From positions 1-61,528 of the forward strand of contig CALXJU010000005.1 of assembly GCA_944388705.1 (NCBI GenBank): a stretch of 61,528 nt of DNA. Reading direction: 5' to 3'. Each line of letters opens with the position of its first letter. Position 1 is the stretch's first letter. Shown piece by piece: positions 34,324 to 43,386 of this stretch. The stretch comes from an uncultured Clostridia bacterium (GTDB lineage Bacteria; Bacillota; Clostridia; TANB77; CAG-508). The position numbers were made by a program, and so were the translations under genes. The notes under the pieces were generated by a model. That model ran no database searches. It saw only the letters and a program-made list of their open reading frames with translations, and was not told where the DNA came from.

Positions 34324-36642
34324 TTAGCTCTTTCTACCTCTTTTTCTATATTTTTTATAATTTCATTACAATTTTCTATTTCTTCTAGACTTAGTCTACA
34401 TTTTTCTGGCTCATTTAATAATTCCTTTATTTCTTTTATTTCTGTTAAAATTTGTTGTTCACATTCTATATATTTGAAATTATCTGTTAATTCTAATAAA
34501 ATTTCTTGATAAAAATTAATTCTATTTATCTTTTCATAAACATCATTCCTAGATATTTTATTTTCATTTTTTATTACCTCATATAGTTTTATTATTTCAT
34601 TTTCATTCAAACTTCTTTCATGAGTTATTCTTCTAAATGTGTTTACATGTGAAATATATTTTCTCCTTGTTACAATTTTATCTATATATGTTGAAAATTC
34701 ACTATTTAGATTATTATATATGTATTCTACTGAATATGGATTTTCTTCATGTTTAAAATACATATGCACACATATATTTATATTGAAATATATTGATAAT
34801 AAAACAAATATTATTACAACAACTTTCATAAATAAATCTAAATATTTATAGTCTTTATTTTCCATTTGTATTACTGCAATTAATGTAAATAAAACTATTA
34901 GCATGTACATAAATGATAATTCAAAATCAATGCAACTGTGTGCAAGTAATACTAATACCGCTATTATTATTGAAATTTGTATAATGTCGTATTTTTTGTC
35001 TTTTATTACTTGTATCATTTTATATAAAATTTTTACAATTATACAAATTACCGCTATAAATCCTAATATTCCGAATTCACAAAATACTTCTAAAATATAT
35101 GAATGAGTTTCATTAGCAAAGTTCCAATAATCTTGTACTTCTGTTTGTCTATCTTTCCAACCATCTGCACCTATTCCCAATATCCCATATTTACTTATTA
35201 GTTTACATGCATCTTTCATATATTCAAATCGTTCTGTTACACTTATAGTTTTTAAATTTATATCTTGAACCTTGTCTACTATTTTTGTTGGTAGAAATTT
35301 ATATTTTAAAGGTTTTATTTCATCATTTATTTTTAAGCTATTTATTATCAAACCTCTTTGTGCAACTCTATTTTTGGTTTCAAATTTTAATAAGATTTTA
35401 TATGTATATGGCGTTGTTGTAAATTCTATATTTTTTATTCCTTCAAATGTTCCAAATGTGATTTCATGTGTTATTAATATATCATCATATTTATTTCTTT
35501 CACATATTTGTATCTTATAAAGATTATCTATTTCATATGCCGTTTTTGCACTAATATCAAATTCAAATTTATATAAAGTATTAGGTATAATATTTGTTAC
35601 ATCTTGGGTTTGTTCTTCTTTTATGTTTACATCATTAAATAATATAAGTGGTTCTGTTATTTTTAATCCTATGCTCCATATTAATATTATAAATAATACT
35701 AACGTTACTGTTATCATAATAAAATATTTGATTTTAATTTTTTCTATAATTTTTGTTATTTTTTTTGATAATAGTGTACTTAAACATGCAATTGTTGAAA
35801 ATATTATTAAAACTATCCACGTATATAGATAGTTGGCTTGGTTTATTTGTTTTATACCTATTAAACTATATATTACACTTATTATTCCGTACTCTTATTA
35901 TTAATTCTATATATTTTATCTTATCTTCTTTTTTCAAAAATAATATATACACTAGATATATTATCATTGCTATTATCCATGTAGACCTTGAATATGACAT
36001 TATTATCGTAGATATATTAATAAATATAATGGTATTATATAATATTTTTTCTTGTTTTTTATTGCTTTTTAAATATCTTCCTATTGCTATTATTGAGATA
36101 ATTAACATCAATATCGCAGTTGTATTAGCATATCCGAATATCCCTAAAAATCTTCTGTCTCCATTTTCTACATCTACATTATTTGTTAGTTCTATAAATT
36201 TCTCAGAATAGTTAAATGTTAGATTGTCTAATCCTAATAAAAATATACTTATTGCTGATATTATTAATGTGTTTATTATATAGTTTATATATTTTTTATC
36301 TTTTTTTGTTATATCTCTTATCATTATATACATACATAATATTGATGTATATTTTATTATGTATTCTATTGTCGCCTCTAAGTTCGCATAGTTTTGAAAT
36401 ATAAGTGATATATATGATGAAAAAACTAATATTACAATAAATATATCTATATTATTTCTTATAATTTTATATTCCTTGTTTTTTATTATATTTACTAATA
36501 TGTATATTAAAAATATTGTTAATACTACTAAATTAATTACATTTGTATTGTCTTTTATTGGTGCACCTATAAATATACTATATCCATATAATATCATACA
36601 TATTAGTAATACAAAAATATCTAACTTTTTTATTTGCTTCAT
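34320..36642 (-). pseudogene. O-antigen ligase/Wzy-like membrane protein split by a frameshift
   Basis: The frame 35866-36642 (258 aa) has the N-terminal membrane helices, MKQIKKLDIFVLLICMILYGYS onward. The frame ending at 34320 carries the rest, including the Wzy_C-like loop GIGADGWKDRQ...NETHSYILEVFCEFGILGF and a long Glu/Asn-rich C-terminal part. In the second frame the sequence GIISVIYSLIG directly continues the topology, so a single indel near 35885 separates the halves. The family polymerises or transfers polysaccharide repeat units at the membrane. The gene overlaps the glycosyltransferase start by 4 nt. Confidence 0.75.
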
Positions 36643-36669
36643 ATTTTTTCCTTACATAATTAATTTAAA

Positions 36670-36703
36670 AATATCTCAATTGTAACTTAACTTTTGAGAT
36701 ATT
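36670..36703 (-). terminator. Terminator after LRR protein gene 3
   Basis: The stem AATATCTCAA/TTGAGATATT is followed by a T run on the minus strand. Only about 28 bp separate it from the O-antigen-ligase start, leaving little room for a promoter of the polysaccharide genes. Confidence 0.75.
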
Positions 36704-36715
36704 TTATTTTTGTTT

Positions 36716-38012
36716 TTAGTTTATAAACAATTGTACTTTTAGAAAATCTTCTTCTGTTCTAAACCCTTGTTCTTTTATCATTTCATAAAAATCTTCTCTA
36801 GTCATTCCTTCTTGTGCTAATAAATCATCAAAACTTCCTGTTCCTCCGTATTTTTCCGCAAACATTTGCTCTAATTCTTCTATTGTTTTCTCTGTTCCTC
36901 CCTGTTTTGATACTGTATATTCCACATATACCCATGAATCTTCCGTACTTTTTAAGAGATATTTTAAATATTCAACATATTCCATTCCATTTCCTTGTGC
37001 TATTTGTTCTATATCTTCTCTAGTCATATCTTCTTCATTTAAATACTCTTCAAATGTATCTGTATAATATACCGACTTTAACATTAATTCTTCTAATTCT
37101 TCTTGTTTTTTATTTGAAAGATATTCTTCCTCAAATTTTAAATATTGCTCACTGCTTGTTATCAATTCTTTGTTGCCTTTTTCTATTACTATTTCATTCC
37201 ATTGTTCTTCTGTTCCGTTATAATTTACTTTCTTTAAATTATAACAAGATTCAAATGCGCTGTTTTTTATTTCTATTAAACTGGATGTAAACTCTATAGT
37301 TGTCAAACTTGTACACCCATAAAACGCACATAAACCTATACTAGTTACTCCATCAGGAATTATTATAACTTCTATATTAGTAAATCCTTTATGTACAGAA
37401 TCTTTTATTCCCGAAAACATATAATCTGATATTTGGGTAACTTTTATACCTCTTATTTCACAAGGAATTTTTATATAGTTTTTTGAAAAATTATAAGTAT
37501 TTACTTTATAATAAGATTCTTTATTTTTTATACTTATTGTTCCGTCATCTGTTATTTCAAATAAATCCGGATCTGTTTCTGCTATAGTTTCTTCTGTATT
37601 TCCTAAATCTCCCAAATCTGTTTTATTTCCTTTATTATCATAATAGTATAAATGGTTATCTTCTATTACATATACATCTTTATTATTACTTCCATTTCCT
37701 GTTTTTAATTTCTGTTCTACCAATTTTAATACATCTATTACATTATTCTCATCTACTATTCCTTCATCTCTTAGTAATTCTAATTTGTCTTTTGTATATG
37801 TTCCTTCATTTTCACTTAAATATTGCAATAATTTCAATTTTAATGCTTCTAATACTGTATTATTATCAGTTTTTATACTCGCTTGTCCGCGCTTGAGTTA
37901 TTATCCCGTTTTCTCCTATTAACATTGATATACTTACTCCTGCTAATATTAACAATACTACAATAGTTACTACTAACGCAATTAATGTAATTCCACTTTC
38001 CTTTCTTTTCAT
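36716..38012 (-). pseudogene. Prepilin-like/LRR surface protein 3, one frameshift near the N-terminus
   Basis: A normal start at 38012 reads MKRKESGITLIALVVTIVV...MLIGENGIITQA and then hits TGA after YKN. The body continues in another frame from about 37895 (ASIKTDNNTVLEALKLKLLQYL...) to the stop at 36716. One extra base in the GCGCGG stretch explains the shift. The body matches paralogue 4: YYDNKGNKTDLGDLG, LRR units (TSIGLCAFYGCTSLTTIEF), and the C-terminal GFRTEEDFLKV helix domain. Removing the extra base would restore a protein of about 430 residues. Confidence 0.8.
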
Positions 38013-38039
38013 TTTCTCTCAACCTTTCTTTTGTTTTTA

Positions 38040-38224
38040 TTTTTCATTAATTTCTATAATTGAGGATTTTAATTTATTTCAAAGTTTATAATTTCAAGCT
38101 ATTTTTAATTAAAAAATAATATTTTTATAGGACATATAAATTTTTAAAAATATCTTGACTTTAGTCTTTACTTCTGTTATATTAAATCTATAAAATTTCA
38201 TTAATTATAGAAATTAATGAAAAA
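38040..38224. promoter_or_regulatory. Putative invertible promoter (inverton 3)
   Basis: Perfect 22-bp inverted repeats at 38040-38061 and 38203-38224 (core CATTAATTTCTATAATT) bracket 141 bp. The internal plus-strand promoter TTGACT (38155-38160) and TATATT (38178-38183) has a 17-bp spacer and again points away from the gene, whose start is 27 nt to the left. Confidence 0.8.
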
Positions 38225-38263
38225 TATAATAGCATTAGTTATTTATATTCAAAATTAATTTTT

Positions 38264-38297
38264 TAGAATATCCCAATATTAGAATTGAGATATTCTA
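38264..38297. terminator. Hairpin terminator between inverton 3 and LRR gene 4
   Basis: The arms TAGAATATC and GATATTCTA with T-rich flanks on both strands. It is placed to stop rightward transcription from inverton 3 and leftward transcription of LRR gene 4. Confidence 0.75.
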
Positions 38298-38305
38298 TTT
38301 TGTTA

Positions 38306-39601
38306 TTAGTATAAGAATATATATACTTTTAAAAAATCTTCTTCTGTTCTAAATCCTTCTTCCTTTATCATTTCATTGAAATCTTCTCTAGTTAATCCAT
38401 TTTTTGTTAAAAAATCATCAAAACTTCCTGTTCCTCCGTTTTTTTCTGCAAACATTTGCTCTAATTCTTCTACTGTCTTTCCTTCTGCATTATTTTTTGA
38501 AACTTCATATTCAACACCTAACCAAGAGCTTCTATCTATTAGTGTATTTTTTAAATACTCTATATAAGTCATTCCATTTTCTTTTGCTGTTTGCTCTAAA
38601 TCATTTCTAGTCGTATTCGTTTCGTTTAGAAATTCTTCAAATGTACCTATATAATATACTGACTTTAATATTAATTCCTCTACTTCTTCTTGATTTTTAT
38701 CTAATAAATAATTTGTTGCAAATTCTTTAAATTGTATATCTCCTAGATATAATATTTCTGTACTTTCCCCTGCTCCCCATGGTTCTCCACTTATTGTTCC
38801 TTCATCATTATATATTGTTATTGTTTTTAATTCAAAGCAATTTAGAAATGCTTCTTCTCCTATACTTACTACACTAAATGGAATTTCTATGTTTTTTAAT
38901 CCTTCACAATAACAAAAAGCACGCGCTCCTATAGTTGTTACTCCTTCTGGAATTATTATTGTTTCTATATTTTTGAAGCCCCAACTATATCCACTAAACA
39001 TATAATCTGCTATGTGTGTAACTTTTATTCCATTTATTTCACTAGGAATCTTTATATATTTATATGGAAGAATCCCTCCTGTAACACCATCATCTGTATA
39101 ATAACTTAATTTATCCTTTATACTAATTGTTCCATCGTCTGTTATTTCAAAAAAATCAGGGTCTGTTTCTGGTATAGTTTCTTCTGTATTTCCTAAATCT
39201 CCTAAATCTGTTTTATTTCCTTTATTATCATAATAGTATAAATGGTTATCCTCTATTACATATACATCTTTATTATTACTTCCATTTCCTGTTTTTAATT
39301 TTTGTTCTACTAAATTTAATACATTTATTATATTATTTTCATCTATTATTTCATCATCTCTAAGTAATTCTAATTTGTCTTTTGTATATGTTCCTTTATT
39401 TTCACTTAAATATTGAGATAATTTTAATCTTAATGCTTCTAACACTGTTCCATTATCATTTTTCACACTTGCTTTTTGTGCTTGAGTTACTATCCCATTT
39501 TCTCCCGTTAGCATTGATATACTTACTCCAGCTAATATTAACAATACTACAATAGTTACTACTAACGCAATTAATGTAATTCCACTTTCTTTTCTCTTCA
39601 T
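38306..39601 (-). CDS. Prepilin-like/BspA-type LRR surface protein 4
   Basis: 431 residues, intact. N-terminus MKRKESGITLIALVVTIVV, a prepilin-like signal with Ala instead of Glu at +5. The spacer GNKTDLGDLGNTEETIPETDPDFFEITDDGTISI is shared with paralogue 3. LRR_5 units include TTIGARAFCYCEGLKNIEIP and SIGEEAFLNCFELKTI. A helical C-terminal domain with the repeated phrase LEQMFAEKNGGTGSFDDFL ends GFRTEEDFLKVYIFLY. It is probably exported and held at the membrane or surface. The promoter segment upstream is invertible-looking and reversed. Confidence 0.86.
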   Translation of the reverse strand: MKRKESGITLIALVVTIVVLLILAGVSISMLTGENGIVTQAQKASVKNDNGTVLEALRLKLSQYLSENKGTYTKDKLELLRDDEIIDENNIINVLNLVEQKLKTGNGSNNKDVYVIEDNHLYYYDNKGNKTDLGDLGNTEETIPETDPDFFEITDDGTISIKDKLSYYTDDGVTGGILPYKYIKIPSEINGIKVTHIADYMFSGYSWGFKNIETIIIPEGVTTIGARAFCYCEGLKNIEIPFSVVSIGEEAFLNCFELKTITIYNDEGTISGEPWGAGESTEILYLGDIQFKEFATNYLLDKNQEEVEELILKSVYYIGTFEEFLNETNTTRNDLEQTAKENGMTYIEYLKNTLIDRSSWLGVEYEVSKNNAEGKTVEELEQMFAEKNGGTGSFDDFLTKNGLTREDFNEMIKEEGFRTEEDFLKVYIFLY

Positions 39602-39666
39602 TTTCTCTCAACCTTTCTTTTGTTTTTTATATTATATTACTTTACAGGACATTTATAAATATCCTA

Positions 39667-39834
39667 TTTCTTTAATTATTATGATTTACGATTTTATTTT
39701 TTACTAAATTATAGTATTTTAAATGGTTTAGAAATTAAAAAGAAAATATTTATAATTACAATTTTTTTCAAATATCTTGATTTTGTAAATTTTTTTTGAT
39801 ATATTAATTTCGTAAATCATAATAATTAAAGAAA
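39667..39834. promoter_or_regulatory. Putative invertible promoter (inverton 4)
   Basis: Perfect 25-bp inverted repeats at 39667-39691 and 39810-39834 (core CTTTAATTATTATGATT) bracket 118 bp. The plus-strand promoter TTGATT (39777-39782) and TATATT (39800-39805) has a 17-bp spacer. It points away from LRR gene 4, which starts 65 nt to the left. This is the longest and cleanest repeat pair of the four. Confidence 0.85.
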
Positions 39835-39835
39835 A

Positions 39836-39867
39836 AAGAACAAGTAATTATTTCTTTACTTGTTCTT
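39836..39867. terminator. Hairpin terminator abutting inverton 4
   Basis: The arms AAGAACAAGTAA and TTACTTGTTCTT start 2 bp after the right repeat. The end of the glycosyltransferase gene lies in the hairpin. It would stop antisense transcription launched by the inverton promoter. Confidence 0.8.
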
Positions 39868-40867
39868 CAATTATATTTAGAAGTTCTTCGGCTGATTTTT
39901 TCCATGAAAATTTATCAAGGATTTTTTGTCGATTTTGACTATCAACTAATTCGTTAAGATTTACATTATATTCATAAGGATTTATATATTTTACTTCATA
40001 TTCAAAAATTTCATGAAATACCGGAATATCTGAAGCAATAACATTTTTTCCTAATGCAAAAGCTTCTAATGGCGGAATTCCAAAGCCTTCATAAAAAGAT
40101 GGAATTATATATGCTTCACAATTCTCCATTAATGCTTTTAATTCTTCATCTTGAAGATATCCTGTATAAATCACATTTTTTAAATCAAATTTTATGTTTT
40201 CTTGGTTCATATATCCCGTAATAACAAAAGTTTTATCAGGATTTAATTTTGCAACTTGTAAAATCCATTCAATGTTCTTATTTTTTTGGATAGTTCCTAA
40301 AGTAAAAAAATATCTATTTTTTTCTACTTTTTGTAATTTTTTAAAGATACCATCATCTGCTTTTACTCTAAAAATATGTTCATATCCATTATATATAACT
40401 TCTACATCTTTTATATTATAGTAATTTTCTATTTCATTTTTTGAAAATCTAGAAACTGTAATTATCTTCTTAGATTTTTTAATAGCATTTTTTACCATCA
40501 TTTTATACCAAGTTGAAAAAAGTTTTGGATAATATTGGGGATTTTTTATGCAATTTAAATCATGTATACATACTATGTCAGGTTTTAAAATTGGTGATGT
40601 ATTACACAAATTAACTAATATAGCCTTATTTTTTAATGCATATAACGGTAATTCAGTCTGTTCCCAAATATTTAGATTTAATCTCCCAAATTTCACTACT
40701 TTAATATTTTTATATTCAAATTTTTCATCACAATATTTAGGTACTAGTAGTTCTATTTCCATTTTCTTTGCTTGTTTATCTAGCTCATTTAATAATTCTA
40801 TACAAAATCTCTGTACACCTGTCCTATATTTTTTTGCAAATGCTTTTCCACTAATTACTACTTTCAT
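39848..40867 (-). CDS. GT4-family glycosyltransferase
   Basis: 339 residues with a GT-B fold. The N-terminus reads KVVISGKAFAKKYRTGVQRFCIELL. HDLNCIKNPQYYPKLFSTWY and ITVSRFSKNEI are typical of mannosyltransferase-like GT4 enzymes. The donor-site EX7E motif is seen in EGFGIPPLEAFALG near residue 260. It probably adds a hexose to a surface polysaccharide from a nucleotide sugar. It overlaps the next upstream GT4 gene by 17 nt, and the two are clear paralogues. Confidence 0.92.
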   Translation of the reverse strand: MKVVISGKAFAKKYRTGVQRFCIELLNELDKQAKKMEIELLVPKYCDEKFEYKNIKVVKFGRLNLNIWEQTELPLYALKNKAILVNLCNTSPILKPDIVCIHDLNCIKNPQYYPKLFSTWYKMMVKNAIKKSKKIITVSRFSKNEIENYYNIKDVEVIYNGYEHIFRVKADDGIFKKLQKVEKNRYFFTLGTIQKNKNIEWILQVAKLNPDKTFVITGYMNQENIKFDLKNVIYTGYLQDEELKALMENCEAYIIPSFYEGFGIPPLEAFALGKNVIASDIPVFHEIFEYEVKYINPYEYNVNLNELVDSQNRQKILDKFSWKKSAEELLNIIEEQVKK

Positions 40868-41921
40868 ATATTTTATTATCTTCTTCCTTTAACAATTTCA
40901 ATAAATTTTCTGCTGATTTTCTCCAACTATATTTTTTTAAAATCTTATCTGGTTTTGATATCTTTCTACTTAAAATTTCATCTAGTTTAATATTATAATC
41001 ATATGGGTTTATATATATAACAGTATCTTCAAACGTTTCATGCATAACTTCTATATCTGCTACAACTACTTTTGCTCCCACTGATAATGCTTCTATTGGT
41101 GGCAATCCAAAACCTTCATATAATGATGGAAACAATAATGCTTTTGTTCTTTGGTAAATTGCTTTAACTTCTTCATCGCTTAAATATCCTAAATAAATAA
41201 CATTTGGTGGTGTTTCTAAATCTAATTCCTCTTTAAATTTTTTTATATTTACAAATCCGGAAATTGCAAATAAATATTGTGGATTATTTTTAGCAACTTT
41301 TAATACCCATTTTAAATTTTTATGTTTTGTTAGTGTTCCTATTGAAAAAAAGAATTCTTTTTCTTTTAACTGAGGATATTTATCAAAAATTTTTCTATCT
41401 TCATTGACTTTAGAAAAATGCTCCCAACTATTATTTATTACAGCTATTTTTTGCGAATTAACATTATAGCAATCTAACATTTCTCTTTTAGAAAAATTAG
41501 AAACTGTTATTATTTTTCTTCCTTTTTTCATTGCTCTTTTAAATAAAAATCTATACCAAATTACCATTCTTTTTTGAAAATTTTTAGGATTTTTTATACA
41601 ATTAACATCATGTATACATACTATTCCTGGATTTATCCAAGGAGATACATTTCCTAAGTTTATTGAAACTCCTTTATTTTTTGCCAGATAATATGGAAAT
41701 GCAATCTGTTCCCATGGAATTTCTTTTAGATTACTATATTTTACAATTTTAAAATTTTTATAATTAGGTATATTTTTAGCGCTTTTAGGAGTACAAATTT
41801 CTATCTCATCTTTTTGTATAATTTTATCTAATTCTTTCAATATTTCTAATGTATATCTTTGTACCCCACTTATATATTTTTTAGTAAATATTTTTCCATT
41901 TATAATAAACTTATTTTTCAC
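40851..41921 (-). CDS. GT4-family glycosyltransferase
   Basis: 356 residues, a paralogue of the gene downstream. It shares ISGVQRYTLEIL, HDVNCIKNPKNFQ, ITVSNFSKREM and the EX7E motif in EGFGLPPIEALSVG (about 265). Its start overlaps the end of the truncated nucleotidyltransferase by 11 nt. It is likely a sugar transferase in a capsule or cell-wall polysaccharide pathway. The acceptor is unknown. Confidence 0.92.
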   Translation of the reverse strand: MKNKFIINGKIFTKKYISGVQRYTLEILKELDKIIQKDEIEICTPKSAKNIPNYKNFKIVKYSNLKEIPWEQIAFPYYLAKNKGVSINLGNVSPWINPGIVCIHDVNCIKNPKNFQKRMVIWYRFLFKRAMKKGRKIITVSNFSKREMLDCYNVNSQKIAVINNSWEHFSKVNEDRKIFDKYPQLKEKEFFFSIGTLTKHKNLKWVLKVAKNNPQYLFAISGFVNIKKFKEELDLETPPNVIYLGYLSDEEVKAIYQRTKALLFPSLYEGFGLPPIEALSVGAKVVVADIEVMHETFEDTVIYINPYDYNIKLDEILSRKISKPDKILKKYSWRKSAENLLKLLKEEDNKIYESSN

Positions 41922-42150
41922 TTATTATCTCCTTTATTTTTTCATAATCTTCAGGAATTCCGATATCTATAAATTCCCCATCATAAATATATGGCATAAA
42001 TTTATCCATAGATACATATTTATTTAAATAATCGTTTTCAAAAGAAAAAGTCTTTTCTTCTATTTTGTTTTCAAATATATTTCTATTTAAAACATAAACT
42101 CCTACATTCATAAATCCCTTTTCAACATATCTTTTTTTCTTTGAATTATA
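41911..42150 (-). pseudogene. 3' fragment of a sugar-nucleotide nucleotidyltransferase gene
   Basis: Only the last ~75 residues remain: EKGFMNVGVYVLNRNIFENK, then SFENDYLNKYV and GEFIDIGIPEDYEKIKEI. This is the C-terminal signature (N-x-G-x-Y, DIG-PEDY) of sugar-1-phosphate guanylyl/thymidylyltransferases. The N-terminal nucleotide-binding half is missing upstream. Whatever promoter drove this glycosyltransferase unit was probably lost with it. Confidence 0.75.
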
Positions 42151-42187
42151 ACATATAAATTAAAAATGTCAAAATAAAAATAAAAAA

Positions 42188-42207
42188 CGCCCAGAAATAA
42201 CTGAGCG
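42188..42207 (-). terminator. Rho-independent terminator of the DapB-like dehydrogenase gene
   Basis: On the minus strand CGCTCAG/CTGGGCG (one G-U pair) is followed by a T run, just after the stop codon. Confidence 0.85.
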
Positions 42208-42213
42208 AATTTT

Positions 42214-43290
42214 TTATTTTACATATTCATTTAAAGGTTTAACTTTGTAAGTTAATTCTCCCATTCTTTCAGTTGGAACATATCCTGGTTCTGCATTTAT
42301 AACATCAGGAATTCTATTAACAACTGAACCACAAGTTAATTCAACTGTTGCTGGTCTTGCAACAACAATTGTTGTATCTGGTTCTCCATGAATTGTCCAT
42401 TCATTTTTATCATAATCTTCTTTAGAATAAACTTTTCCTATACATTCACTTTCAATAGTGATTCCTTCTTTTGTTTCTGTAGTAACTACTGCACTCATTC
42501 CTGTAGCATCTCCTGCTTTAACTGTCATATTAAGAGTTGATGAAAATAAATCTTCTTTATAAGTTTGTGGTACACATTTTTGTCTTTGAGAAACTACTGT
42601 TAATCCTAATTTTTCACAAAGCCAACCATTTACATTCCACATATATGAAGGCAAATATTCTCCACTATTTATAATTTTTTGTCTTTCTTCATCACTTATT
42701 TTATCAACTGATGCAACTTCTTTATCAAAATCTTCTAATGTTAGACCTGCACCATGTGCTTTTGCTAATGCTATTCCATACTCTTCTACATTATAGCTTG
42801 AACTTCCTGTTATTTTTGTGATTTTTTGTGTAGAGCCTGCTATTGATGATATTAATTGACCCCAATATATATCTTGATATCCGCTTCCTGTTATTGTACA
42901 ATTATTCTTTTTTGCTAATTCGTCTATTTTTCTTGTTAATGTTGGATTAGAATTTGCTGGGAAGAATGCTTCTTCACATGTTGTAATTGCGTTTATTCCT
43001 AATTCTGCACATAACAATAGTGCATCTGCTGTTTCTTTTATTAAACTCATTGTTGTTACTACACATATATCTGGTTTTGTTTGTTGTAACATTTCTTTTG
43101 CATTTTCTGCACTTGTAACAACTACACCTTTATTTTCTGTTCCTAAAATTTCTCCAATGTCTTTTCCTATTACAGCTGGATTCACATCTACTGCTCCTAC
43201 TATTTCTCCACCTTTTTCATACACATATCTCATTGTGTATACACTCATTTTGCCTACTCCGTATTGTACAACTTTTACTTTTCTTTCCAT
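42214..43290 (-). CDS. DapB-like NAD(P)-dependent dehydrogenase (2,4-diaminopentanoate dehydrogenase type)
   Basis: 358 residues. The N-terminal Rossmann segment is VVQYGVGKMSVYTMRYVYEK, then EIVGAVDVNPAVIGKDIGEI. The central region (GINAITTCEEAFFP, GSGYQDIYWGQLI) matches the DapB-fold family that includes 2,4-diaminopentanoate dehydrogenase of clostridial ornithine fermentation. The rest of that pathway is absent here, so the substrate could be another amino-acid derivative. It is a single-gene unit with its own terminator. Codon use and GC look slightly higher than in the polysaccharide genes next door. Confidence 0.75.
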   Translation of the reverse strand: MERKVKVVQYGVGKMSVYTMRYVYEKGGEIVGAVDVNPAVIGKDIGEILGTENKGVVVTSAENAKEMLQQTKPDICVVTTMSLIKETADALLLCAELGINAITTCEEAFFPANSNPTLTRKIDELAKKNNCTITGSGYQDIYWGQLISSIAGSTQKITKITGSSSYNVEEYGIALAKAHGAGLTLEDFDKEVASVDKISDEERQKIINSGEYLPSYMWNVNGWLCEKLGLTVVSQRQKCVPQTYKEDLFSSTLNMTVKAGDATGMSAVVTTETKEGITIESECIGKVYSKEDYDKNEWTIHGEPDTTIVVARPATVELTCGSVVNRIPDVINAEPGYVPTERMGELTYKVKPLNEYVK

Positions 43291-43386
43291 AGAAAGACCT
43301 CCTTTTTACAAATTTTAGCAAGCAAATATTTTCTTTTGCTTGCCTACATTTTATCATATTATTTCCATTTTGCAAGTTTTTATTCT

